A stretch of 64,000 nt of DNA, taken from positions 1 to 64,000 of the forward strand of contig JAVYMA010000001.1 of the NCBI GenBank assembly GCA_038740345.1, given 5' to 3'. The translations under genes and the position numbers were made by a program. The notes under the pieces were generated by a model. It had not been told where the DNA came from and ran no database searches. It saw only the letters and a list, made by a program, of their open reading frames with translations. Positions 26,271-34,028 of the stretch are shown in pieces. Every line of letters begins with the position of its first letter. The stretch's first letter is position 1. The stretch is from Methanomassiliicoccales archaeon. Lineage in GTDB: Archaea > Thermoplasmatota > Thermoplasmata > Methanomassiliicoccales > UBA472.

Positions 26271-26986
26271 GAGTACAGCACCGACCTCTCGTAACGGAGC
26301 TTTGGATCGACCACCTCACCGATGATGATGAGCGCGGAGCGCGAGATCCCTTCCCGTTTCGCCCTCTCAGCGATGTCTGACAATGTCCCCACGATCACCT
26401 TCTGATCCGGCCAGGACGCGTGATATACCACAGCCGCGGGCGTGTCTGGCGGCCTCCTGATCTTGGAGACCACCTCCTCAATTCGGTCCGAGCCCAGGAA
26501 GATAACCAAGGATGCCTTGTGGGCCGAAAGCTCCTCCAGCTCGTCGTCTTCCAAAGTCTGTCCGCTGGGCCTGGTGATTATGAGCGCTTCCGACACTCCT
26601 TTCAAAGTGTATTGCGTACGAAGGGCAGCGGAGGCGGCGAAGAGCGACGAGACGCCTGGTATCACCTCGTAGTCCACCCCCCTCTTATCCAGCTCGACCA
26701 TCTGCTCCACGATCGAGCCGTAGATGGAGGGGTCGCCGCTGTGCAGCCTTACCACTTTCTTCCCTTCCTTGGCCTCCTTCGCCATCAGTTCTACTATCTC
26801 CTCCAGGCTCATGCCCCAGCTGTCTACCTTTATTGGGGCTGAGGATCTGGATATTAGCTCAGGATTGACCAGAGAGCCTGTGTACACCAACACCTCAGCG
26901 CTCCTCAGCAATTCATCGCCTTTCAACGTTATCAGGTCCGGATCGCCCGGCCCAGCACCTACGAAGAAAACTCTGGCCATCCTCAC
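26267..26986 (-). CDS. cbiF: Cobalt-precorrin-4 C11-methyltransferase
   Basis: A tetrapyrrole methylase carrying VGAGPGDPDLITLKG, the CbiF/CobM-typical VYTGSLVNPELI, RLHSGDPSIYGSIVEQM and IPGVSSLFAASAAL. It methylates C11. At 239 residues it is slightly short at the C-terminus but complete in the core motifs. It overlaps both neighbours by 4 nt, implying translational coupling. Confidence 0.9.
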   Translation of the reverse strand: MRMARVFFVGAGPGDPDLITLKGDELLRSAEVLVYTGSLVNPELISRSSAPIKVDSWGMSLEEIVELMAKEAKEGKKVVRLHSGDPSIYGSIVEQMVELDKRGVDYEVIPGVSSLFAASAALRTQYTLKGVSEALIITRPSGQTLEDDELEELSAHKASLVIFLGSDRIEEVVSKIRRPPDTPAAVVYHASWPDQKVIVGTLSDIAERAKREGISRSALIIIGEVVDPKLRYERSVLYS

Positions 26987-27591
26987 TTCCTCGCGAAAAG
27001 CACGCTCATGTAGTCGGAACGCTCCGGCAGCTCCTCCCCTCGATATATCTTCTCCCCTGGCATGTACATCCTCTCCGCTAGGAAGAATTCCTTGTATCCC
27101 TGCTGACGCAGCTTGGCCGCTGCCTCCCTCGGCCTCCTGACCTTCAACAGGAGCAGGCAGGTCGGCTCCGTACCATCGGATACCTCAAGACCTTGATCCA
27201 CGGCCAGATTGAGGCGGGAGGCGAAGGCGGTGATGCAGCTGATGCCCGGCTCCGCACGGCACTGCACCTCAGGATATCTTTCTTTGAGAGCGGAGTACAG
27301 ATGATTGTAAGTGGAGAAGAAATTGGGGTCCCCCAATATCCCCAACACCACCAGACCTTCCTTGGCATGGGGGGCAATGACGTCCGCGTTGCGCCTCATG
27401 GCTTCCTGCAGCTCTTCCTCATCCTCGGTCATAGGGAAATCGAGAATCTCTGGCTGTGCGTAGGGAGAGACTATCTGAGCGGCGATCTTGCCGGGGACAA
27501 AGACCTTGTCCGCCCTCTTAAGCAGATCGATGGCCCTCAAGGTGAGAAGATCGCTCTCCCCTGGGCCCAGTCCCACGGCCACCAGCATCAT
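26983..27591 (-). CDS. cbiL: Cobalt-factor II / precorrin-2 C20-methyltransferase
   Basis: A tetrapyrrole methylase of about 202 residues: VGLGPGESDLLTLRAIDLL at the N-terminus, LVVLGILGDPNFFSTYNHL, and the CbiL-like PGISCITAFASRLNLAV. It adds the C20 methyl group, the first corrin-specific methylation after cobalt insertion and the point where the corrin branch leaves the F430 branch. Start and stop overlap the adjacent genes by 4 nt. Confidence 0.87.
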   Translation of the reverse strand: MMLVAVGLGPGESDLLTLRAIDLLKRADKVFVPGKIAAQIVSPYAQPEILDFPMTEDEEELQEAMRRNADVIAPHAKEGLVVLGILGDPNFFSTYNHLYSALKERYPEVQCRAEPGISCITAFASRLNLAVDQGLEVSDGTEPTCLLLLKVRRPREAAAKLRQQGYKEFFLAERMYMPGEKIYRGEELPERSDYMSVLFARK

Positions 27592-28130
27592 ACACCCCTC
27601 CCAATCACAAGATAAACTGGATCGATAGGCTTGAACATGTGACCGCCGGCTATGGGGTAGGAGCGGTTTACCTGTAGGTGGACCGCCTCCTCCAAAGCGC
27701 CAATAGAGCTGAGCGAGCTCAGCGCGTTATGCAGGGTATCTATCTTCACCGCGGCGATCACAAAGCGCCTTCTCACTTGGGAAACCAGCGCTCTTATTAT
27801 CCCTTCCAGGCCCTTCGAGCCTCCCACGAAGGCCGCGTCCAATCTGCCAATGCGAGGAAGGATGTCCAGGGCCTCACCCTGCCACACCTGGACGTTGCTC
27901 AGCCTTTCCTCCTCAGCCTTTCTCCTGGTGAGCTCGACCGCCTCAGGCCTCATGTCCAGCGCATGTACTTTAGCGCATGACCTGGCGGCCGCGAGGGTCA
28001 CCGCACCGGTGCCGCAGCCCAAATCTAGGAAGACGTCGTCCGGCCTAAGGCGCAGCTTGCCCAAGGCCACATGTATCACCTCTTCCTGAGTAGGGCCTCC
28101 CCTGAGCCTGTCCACCTCCTTGAGGTCCAT
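27588..28130 (-). CDS. cbiT: Cobalt-precorrin-6B C15-methyltransferase (decarboxylating)
   Basis: A Rossmann methyltransferase of about 180 residues with GGPTQEEVIHVALGKLRL, typical of CbiT, and motif I LDLGCGTGAVTLAAA followed by VHALDMRPEAVEL. It methylates C15 and decarboxylates the C12 acetate. It is the promoter-proximal gene of the cbiT-L-F-G-H-C-D-E-A operon. The ATG is about 25-35 nt from a TATA-like element flanked by two copies of a TTGGATG palindrome. Confidence 0.88.
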   Translation of the reverse strand: MDLKEVDRLRGGPTQEEVIHVALGKLRLRPDDVFLDLGCGTGAVTLAAARSCAKVHALDMRPEAVELTRRKAEEERLSNVQVWQGEALDILPRIGRLDAAFVGGSKGLEGIIRALVSQVRRRFVIAAVKIDTLHNALSSLSSIGALEEAVHLQVNRSYPIAGGHMFKPIDPVYLVIGRGV

Positions 28131-28132
28131 TA

Positions 28133-28151
28133 ATTGGATGTATCCTCCAAC
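28133..28151. promoter_or_regulatory. Imperfect copy of the TTGGATG palindrome (cbiT-proximal site)
   Basis: TTGGATG-TAT-CCTCCAA at 28134-28150, inside this interval, matches the perfect palindrome 33 bp to its right at all but one arm position. It lies between the cbiT TATA-like box and the cbiT start. A repressor bound here would block initiation; the 33-bp spacing puts both sites on the same DNA face. Confidence 0.6.
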
Positions 28152-28164
28152 TAACTTAAATAAT
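28152..28164 (-). promoter_or_regulatory. TATA-like box of the cbi operon
   Basis: On the minus strand the sequence reads ATTATTTAAGTT about 25-34 nt upstream of the cbiT ATG. It sits between the two palindromic sites, so binding at either could affect TBP/TFB recruitment. Confidence 0.45.
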
Positions 28165-28165
28165 T

Positions 28166-28184
28166 GTTGGATGTATCATCCAAC
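28166..28184. promoter_or_regulatory. Perfect 19-bp palindromic operator candidate (cbiT-distal site)
   Basis: GTTGGATGTATCATCCAAC: perfect 8-bp arms around TAT. The identical 19-bp string occurs once more in the window, at 58819-58837 upstream of pheA. It lies just upstream of the cbi TATA-like box, where it could overlap the TFB recognition element or act at distance on the divergent sirC promoter. Confidence 0.7.
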
Positions 28185-28225
28185 CGAAATCCGGGGGAAA
28201 GTTAGATTGTTCAGACGCGCAGTGA

Positions 28226-28252
28226 AATCATATAATATCGGATGTTATGATT
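28226..28252. promoter_or_regulatory. sirC-hem operon TATA region within a wide inverted repeat
   Basis: AATCATA and TATGATT form perfect 7-bp arms 13 bp apart. The interval includes a TATA-like CATATAATA (28229-28237) about 26-34 nt upstream of the GTG start of sirC. A dyad overlapping a TATA box is a typical archaeal repressor site. It is unrelated in sequence to the TTGGATG sites, so the two divergent operons may answer to different regulators. Confidence 0.45.
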
Positions 28253-28262
28253 CGGCTCGGTC

Positions 28263-28889
28263 GTGATACTCATGCTTCCTTTGCTATTGGACCTCAGAGG
28301 GAAGAGGATCGCAGTCTTGGGGGCAGGCAAGGTGGGGCTTCGGAAGGCCAGATACCTCTCTCAGGAGGCTGAGGTTCGATTGGTCGACAGGGAAGCTCCT
28401 CGTTCTGAGGTATCGGGCGCTCAGTTCGTGCAGGCTGACCTGCATGAGTCCTTTTCCGCATTCGTTAGTACGGCTGACATGGTGGTGGCGGCAACGGACG
28501 ACGAGGAGCTGAACTCTCAAATCGAGCGGGAGGCCAAGGTGAGGGGTAAATGGTGCAATCGAGCAGATGGCATGTCCACTTTCCTGATACCTTCAGTAGT
28601 GCGCAGGGATGGTTTCATCATTGCCGTTTCCACCGAAGGCCGCAGCCCGGCCATGTCGCGCTTTATACGAGAATGGCTGGAGCAATCGATCCCCAAGGAG
28701 TTCGAGGACATGGTCAGGCTGCAAGAGAAGCTGCGCTCCTGGGCCAAAGAGAACATCAAAGGACAAGAGAGGAGGGAGGACTTCCTTTGGAGTGTTCTCA
28801 AGGACGATGAGGTATGGAATGCTTTGAGAACAAACTCCCAGGCTGCGTTCGAATTGGCCGTTTCGAAATGGAGGGAGAGAGATGGATAG
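28263..28889 (+). CDS. sirC: Precorrin-2 dehydrogenase (SirC/CysG N-domain type)
   Basis: A 208-residue NAD-dependent dehydrogenase with IAVLGAGKVGLRKARYL, a Rossmann nucleotide site near residue 16, then MVVAATDDEELN and the siroheme-synthase-type segment WCNRADGMSTFLIPS. It oxidises precorrin-2 to sirohydrochlorin, the common precursor of F430, corrins and siroheme. GTG 28263 or ATG 28272 could be the start. Its TAG stop overlaps the hemA ATG, making it the first gene of the sirC-hemA-B-L-C/cobA-D operon. Confidence 0.88.
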   Translation: MILMLPLLLDLRGKRIAVLGAGKVGLRKARYLSQEAEVRLVDREAPRSEVSGAQFVQADLHESFSAFVSTADMVVAATDDEELNSQIEREAKVRGKWCNRADGMSTFLIPSVVRRDGFIIAVSTEGRSPAMSRFIREWLEQSIPKEFEDMVRLQEKLRSWAKENIKGQERREDFLWSVLKDDEVWNALRTNSQAAFELAVSKWRERDG

Positions 28890-30186
28890 CATTCTTAGCG
28901 CTCACATCACGCACAAGCGGGCGGACATGGGCAAGCTGGAGATGGCAAGCAAGCAGAGCGCCCGAGACATGCTAAGTGCGGTCAGGCAGCTCCCTGGTGT
29001 GAGGGAGTGCGCGGTACTCAAGACCTGCAACAGGGTGGAGATCTACACCGCCACCTGCAACTGGGCCGCCACTAGGAAGGCTCTTGAGCTCTATATCAAC
29101 TCTTTCGTGCCCTTCGATAGCTCGGAGAACCTGGTGCAATACCTGGACGGGCTGGAGAGCGTGCGTCATCTGCTTAGAGTGGCCTCAGGCCTCGAGTCCA
29201 TGATCGTAGGAGAAGATCAAATACAATCGCAGGTGAAGGAGGCCTTCGAGCTGGCCGAGAAGGAGGGGTGCATCGGGCCGCTGCTCTCCCTCTCCTTCCG
29301 TAAAGCCATCCAAGTAGGGAAGAAGGTGCGAGCCGAGACCAGGCTGAACAAGGGGTCTGTGAGCATTGGTTCAGCAGCTGTGGAGCTGGCGGAGAGCAAG
29401 GTGGGAGATCTGCGAGGCAAGAATGTACTGGTCATCGGGGCCGGGGAGATGGCAACCCTCATCGCCAGGCATCTCATGGGCCGGGGGCCGGAAGCGGTCT
29501 TCGTCTCCAACCGCACCTACTCTCGAGCGGTGGAGCTGGCCTTCGCCCTCAACGGCAAGGCGGTGCGCTTCGACTCCCTCACCGAATTCCTGGCGGAGAG
29601 CGATGTGGTCATCTGCGCCACCTCCGCCACGCACAACATCCTAGAGCCAAGGCATATAGCCCCAGCCATGTCCCTGAGGAAGGGTAGGCCGATGATTATC
29701 ATTGATGTCTCCGTGCCGCGCAACGTGGCCCCTGAGGTAGGCGAGCTGGAAGGGGTGCAGCTCTACGACCTTGACGGACTCAGGGACGTGGCCATGGAGA
29801 ATCTGCGCAAGCGCAGGGCGGAGGTCAAGGACGCGGAGCGCATCATATCCGAGGAGATGGAGAAGCTGCGCACCCGCCTGGACGAGCTTTCAGCAGAAAT
29901 GGCCATAAAATGCCTTTACACCAAATTCAACGGCATCAAGGAAAGGGAGGTGGAGAAGGCCGCCAGGAGGTTGAGGGCGGGCGACGACCCCAAGGAAGTC
30001 ATGGATGACTTGGCAGAGGCGTTGATCAACCGGTTCCTGGCCGATCCTACTGACTACCTTAAAGGGGCCTCGCGCATAGGGGACCCCCACCTCTCTCTCA
30101 TGGTGATGAAGCTATTCAAGGCGGAGGAACCCAAGCATGTTCCCAGAGACGAGATTGCGACGTTTGAGGGGCAGAGAGAGCATTAG
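28882..30186 (+). CDS. hemA: Glutamyl-tRNA reductase
   Basis: This 434-residue protein shows the catalytic Cys in VLKTCNRVEIYTA (near residue 49), the substrate motif GLESMIVGEDQIQSQVKEA, and the NADPH site VLVIGAGEMATLIARHL. A C-terminal helical dimerisation region follows. It reduces glutamyl-tRNA to glutamate-1-semialdehyde, the first committed step of the C5 tetrapyrrole pathway. It starts 8 nt inside sirC and its end overlaps hemB by 50 nt. The stop is TAG. Confidence 0.92.
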   Translation: MDSILSAHITHKRADMGKLEMASKQSARDMLSAVRQLPGVRECAVLKTCNRVEIYTATCNWAATRKALELYINSFVPFDSSENLVQYLDGLESVRHLLRVASGLESMIVGEDQIQSQVKEAFELAEKEGCIGPLLSLSFRKAIQVGKKVRAETRLNKGSVSIGSAAVELAESKVGDLRGKNVLVIGAGEMATLIARHLMGRGPEAVFVSNRTYSRAVELAFALNGKAVRFDSLTEFLAESDVVICATSATHNILEPRHIAPAMSLRKGRPMIIIDVSVPRNVAPEVGELEGVQLYDLDGLRDVAMENLRKRRAEVKDAERIISEEMEKLRTRLDELSAEMAIKCLYTKFNGIKEREVEKAARRLRAGDDPKEVMDDLAEALINRFLADPTDYLKGASRIGDPHLSLMVMKLFKAEEPKHVPRDEIATFEGQREH

Positions 30187-31114
30187 GCGGATGGTAAGGG
30201 AGACATCCTTGAGGGTAGAGGACCTCATGCTTCCCATATTCGTGGATGAAACGTTGGAAGAGCCGCGTGAGATCCTCTCCATGCCTGGAGTCAAAGCCTT
30301 TCCCCCTTCCGAAGCTTCCATTCAAGCTAAGCAGGCAGAGCGGCTTGGTATACAATCGGTGCTGCTTTTCGGGGTGCCGCAGCATAAGGACGAGGAGGGC
30401 AGCGGGGCCTGGGAAGAGCAGGGCCCGGTGCAAAGAGCGGTGAAGAGCATAAGGTCCGATTGCCAACTCACCGTCGTCTGCGACCTTTGCCTTTGCGAGT
30501 ACACTTCGCATGGCCACTGCGGCCTGGTGAGGGGGGGCAGGGTGGACAACGATGCCACCCTGGAACTCTATGGCAGGATAGCGGTGAGCCAGGCTAAGGC
30601 AGGAGCGCACATGGTGGCGCCGAGCGGCATGATGGATGGTCAGGTCCGAGCCATAAGACATGCACTGGACGAAGCTGGCTTCGAGGAGGTGGGCATCATG
30701 TCCTATTCAGCCAAGTACGCCTCCGCCTTCTATGGACCTTTTCGCGATGCCGTGGCCTCGAAACCCTCCTTCGGCGACAGACGCACGCATCAAATGGACC
30801 CAGGCAACGCTCGAGAGGCGCTGCGGGAGATGGAGATGGATCTGAATGAGGGGGCAGATATCCTTATGGTCAAGCCAGCCCTGCCGTATCTCGACGTGAT
30901 CTGCAGGGCCAGGGAAAGATTCCCTGCTCCCATTGCCGCTTACAATGTCTCGGGAGAGTACTCCATGCTGAAGTTAGCCTCTTCACAGGGGATTTTAGAG
31001 GAGCGAAGGGGCATGATGGAGGTGCTCACCAGCATCAAGCGAGCGGGTGCCGACATCATCATCACATATCACGCCTTAGAAGCGGCGCGGGCGCTTAAGG
31101 AGGGTGACTGGTGA
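30137..31114 (+). CDS. hemB: 5-aminolevulinate dehydratase (porphobilinogen synthase)
   Basis: A 325-residue HemB with the zinc-type cysteine motif VVCDLCLCEYTSHGHCG, and the active-site lysines in MSYSAKYASAFYGPFR and ILMVKPALPYLD. It condenses two ALA molecules to porphobilinogen. The 50-nt overlap with hemA is unusually long for this operon; the N-terminus (MFPETRLRRLR) matches normal HemB starts, so the overlap looks real. It ends in a GTGA overlap with hemL. Confidence 0.92.
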   Translation: MFPETRLRRLRGRESIRRMVRETSLRVEDLMLPIFVDETLEEPREILSMPGVKAFPPSEASIQAKQAERLGIQSVLLFGVPQHKDEEGSGAWEEQGPVQRAVKSIRSDCQLTVVCDLCLCEYTSHGHCGLVRGGRVDNDATLELYGRIAVSQAKAGAHMVAPSGMMDGQVRAIRHALDEAGFEEVGIMSYSAKYASAFYGPFRDAVASKPSFGDRRTHQMDPGNAREALREMEMDLNEGADILMVKPALPYLDVICRARERFPAPIAAYNVSGEYSMLKLASSQGILEERRGMMEVLTSIKRAGADIIITYHALEAARALKEGDW

Positions 31115-32385
31115 ATACCGAGCATTCCCGCCAATGCTTCGAGAAGGCCAAGCTTCTGCTTCCCGGTGGGGTGTCGAGCCCGGTGCGGGCCTTCGCTCCC
31201 TATCCCATCTTCATCTCGAGGGGAAAAGGCTCTCGTTTGTACGACGTGGATGGGAATGAGTACATAGACTACTGCCTGGGCTTCGGTCCTCTTATACTGG
31301 GGCATGCGCCTGAAGAGGTAGTAAAGGCATTGCAGATCCAGGCAGAGCTAGGCACCCTATATGGCGCGCCGATAGAAATGGAGGCGCGCATGGCCGAGAT
31401 GATCTCACATTACTATCCCAACGTGGAGATGCTGCGCTTCGTCTCCTCTGGTACCGAGGCCACCATGCATGCCTTGCGCTTAGCCAGGGGATACACTCAG
31501 CGCAAAAAGATCGTCAAGATCGAAGGCGGCTTCCACGGAGCGCATGACGCTGTCCTGGTCCGGGCGGGCTCGGGCGCCACCACTCATAGCGCCCCCGACT
31601 CACTGGGAGTGTTGGAAGAAGTGGCATCCCAAACCTTGCTCGCTCCCTATAATGACCTGGAAGCGGTGCGGCAGCTTCTGGTAACGAACCGCGAGGAGGT
31701 CGCGGCTGTTATTCTTGAGCCAGTGCTGGGAAACATCGGGCCGGTGCTGCCTGAGAAAGGTTATCTGCAGGGGCTAAGGGAGCTCTGCACCGAGCATGGT
31801 GCGCTGCTGATCTTCGACGAGGTGATAACGGGATTCCGTTTGGCCCTGGGCGGGGCGCAAGAGCTTTTCGGGGTGAGGGCGGACATAACCACTCTGGGCA
31901 AGATATTGGGAGGGGGCATGCCCATAGGGGCCTTCGGTGCCTCCAAAGAGATCATGTCCTTCATCTCCCCCTTGGGCAAGGTGTATCAAGCAGGGACCTT
32001 CAGCGGCAATCCCATGAGCTTGACCGCCGGCTATCATACCATCAAGGCCTTGGCTCGAGAGGGGCATGAACATCTGAATGCGAGAGGAGAGGAGATGCGC
32101 GCAGGCCTGGCCCGCGTCTGCCGGGAACTCGGCCTGGAATTCCAAGTGCAGGGCATCGGCTCCATGTTCCAATTGTTCCTGACGCGACATGAAGTGCGGG
32201 ATTACCGCTCCGCCCTCACTTGCGACGGCGAGAGATTCATGCGCCTCTTCCGCTTCCTACTAGACCATGGCATTTATCTTCCCCCTTCCCAATGGGAGAC
32301 CTGCTTCCTGTGCACAGCGCATTCATCCGCTGATGTGAGGAGGACGGTGGAGGCCTACGCTTCCTCATTGCAGGAGGTGCGCTGA
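31111..32385 (+). CDS. hemL: Glutamate-1-semialdehyde 2,1-aminomutase
   Basis: A PLP enzyme of the GSA aminomutase family: LLPGGVSSPVRAF at the N-terminus, FVSSGTEATMHALRLARG, LLIFDEVITGFR, and the PLP lysine in TLGKILGGGMPIGAFG (near residue 266). It converts GSA to 5-aminolevulinate. The 424-residue length is standard. GTG start overlaps the hemB stop, and its TGA shares an A with the following ATG. Confidence 0.92.
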   Translation: MNTEHSRQCFEKAKLLLPGGVSSPVRAFAPYPIFISRGKGSRLYDVDGNEYIDYCLGFGPLILGHAPEEVVKALQIQAELGTLYGAPIEMEARMAEMISHYYPNVEMLRFVSSGTEATMHALRLARGYTQRKKIVKIEGGFHGAHDAVLVRAGSGATTHSAPDSLGVLEEVASQTLLAPYNDLEAVRQLLVTNREEVAAVILEPVLGNIGPVLPEKGYLQGLRELCTEHGALLIFDEVITGFRLALGGAQELFGVRADITTLGKILGGGMPIGAFGASKEIMSFISPLGKVYQAGTFSGNPMSLTAGYHTIKALAREGHEHLNARGEEMRAGLARVCRELGLEFQVQGIGSMFQLFLTRHEVRDYRSALTCDGERFMRLFRFLLDHGIYLPPSQWETCFLCTAHSSADVRRTVEAYASSLQEVR

Positions 32386-34028
32386 TGATCCTGGGCACGA
32401 GGGGCAGCAGCCTGGCGATGGCACAAGCAAGGATGGTGATGGAGGCCTTAGCGAGGGCTTGCCCTGAGCTCAAGGTGGAGCTGAGGAAGGTGCGCACCAC
32501 AGGGGACGAGGTCAGGGACCGACCGCTCCGCTCTTTAGGAGGGATAGGAGCGTTCACCAAGGAACTGGACAAGTTTATATTGAAGGGAGAGATAGACGCC
32601 GCAGTCAACTCCCTCAAGGATATGCCAGTGGCCCTTACCCCGGGAACGGTGATCGCGGCCGTTCTGCCCCGCGGGCCGGTGGAAGATGTGCTGGTGTCAG
32701 AAGAACCCTTGGAGAAGCTCCCTCCAGGAGCGGTAGTGGGGACCTCCAGCGTAAGGCGCGCCGCGGTGCTCAGGAGGCTTCGCCCCGATCTCACGGTCAA
32801 GGATCTCAGAGGCAATGTGACCACACGATTGAGGAAGCTGCGCGAGGGTGAATACGATGCCATTGTGCTGGCCAAGGCAGGCCTGGAGCGATTGGACCTG
32901 AAGGTGCGCTGTCATGCGCTGGACCCTAAGGTGTTCGTGCCCTCGGCAGGCCAGGGCGCGATAGCGGTGGTGTGCGCCGAGGGCTGTGGCTTCCTCGATC
33001 AGCTCAGGCGCATCGACCATTTCCCCACCCGCATAGAAGTGGAGGCGGAGAGGAGAGTCCTAGGTCTTCTGGGAGGAGGCTGCTATCTTCCTATAGGAGT
33101 GCTGGCCAGACTGACCGAACGCGGCATGTCCATCAGGGCGCAGATGATGGATGAGGAGGGGGGGCGCCTCGTCTCCTCCGAGGCCGACCTCGAGCCTGGC
33201 GACGAGCAGGGGCTGGAGAGCTTCGCCCAAGAACTTTTGCGGAGGTTCCAGGAGAGCGCACGTGACACCTGCGCTCAAACGGGCGAGGTCTTCCTGGTAG
33301 GGGCAGGCCCCGGGGATCCAGGCCTTCTTACGCTTAAGGGGCTGGAAGCGCTGCGGCGGGCCGAGGTGGTGGTGCACGACGCCTTGATAGGGGAGGCGCT
33401 TCTGAACGAGGCGCCCAAGGAGGCCGAGGTCATCGATGTGGGCAAGCGCGGCTGCGGCCATAAGGCGGAGCAGGCGGAAATAAATGAGCTATTGGTGAAG
33501 AAGGCCAGGGAAGGTAAAAAGGTGGTGCGCTTGAAAGGTGGCGACCCTTTCCTCTTCGGACGAGGAGGTGAGGAGGCGGAGGCCTTGCGGCGCGCCGGCC
33601 TCAGGGTACACCTCATACCAGGCGTGACCAGCGCCATCGCCGCGCCCGCCATGGCTGGGATACCTGTAACGCACAGGAAGATGGCCTCCCATGTTACCTT
33701 CGTCACCGGGCATGAGAGCGCGGAGAAGGAGGAGGAGTCCATAGATTGGGGAGCCCTGGCCCAGGTGGGGAAGGCAGGGGGGACCCTGGTGATCCTCATG
33801 GGCATGTCCAATTTGAGAAAAAACATGCAGCGCCTGATAGAAGCGGGGATGGACCGTAGGACCCCCGTGGCAGTGGTGGAGAAAGGGAGCCTACCAGGGC
33901 AGAGGACGGCGGTGGCCACTCTGGGGAATGTAGCAGAGGTGTGCGAGTCGCTGGGGATGGGAGCACCAGCGGTGATCGTGGTGGGCGAGGTGGCGCGCAT
34001 GCGCGAGGTCTTGGGGGATCTGGCATGA
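32385..34028 (+). CDS. hemC: Fusion: hydroxymethylbilane synthase + uroporphyrinogen III C-methyltransferase
   Basis: Residues 1 to about 295 are HemC: LGTRGSSLAMAQARMV, AVNSLKDMPVALTPG, VGTSSVRRAAVLRRLRPDL and the dipyrromethane-cofactor Cys in LGGGCYLPIGVLA (near residue 230). Residues about 303-547 are a SUMT/CobA methylase: VFLVGAGPGDPGLLTLKGL, VVRLKGGDPFLFGRGGEE and GVTSAIAAPAMAGIPVTHR. One polypeptide thus makes the linear tetrapyrrole and later methylates uroporphyrinogen III at C2 and C7 to precorrin-2. The intermediate cyclisation needs HemD, encoded immediately downstream with an ATGA overlap. HemD-CobA fusions are well known; this HemC-CobA order is less usual. Confidence 0.9.
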   Translation: MILGTRGSSLAMAQARMVMEALARACPELKVELRKVRTTGDEVRDRPLRSLGGIGAFTKELDKFILKGEIDAAVNSLKDMPVALTPGTVIAAVLPRGPVEDVLVSEEPLEKLPPGAVVGTSSVRRAAVLRRLRPDLTVKDLRGNVTTRLRKLREGEYDAIVLAKAGLERLDLKVRCHALDPKVFVPSAGQGAIAVVCAEGCGFLDQLRRIDHFPTRIEVEAERRVLGLLGGGCYLPIGVLARLTERGMSIRAQMMDEEGGRLVSSEADLEPGDEQGLESFAQELLRRFQESARDTCAQTGEVFLVGAGPGDPGLLTLKGLEALRRAEVVVHDALIGEALLNEAPKEAEVIDVGKRGCGHKAEQAEINELLVKKAREGKKVVRLKGGDPFLFGRGGEEAEALRRAGLRVHLIPGVTSAIAAPAMAGIPVTHRKMASHVTFVTGHESAEKEEESIDWGALAQVGKAGGTLVILMGMSNLRKNMQRLIEAGMDRRTPVAVVEKGSLPGQRTAVATLGNVAEVCESLGMGAPAVIVVGEVARMREVLGDLA

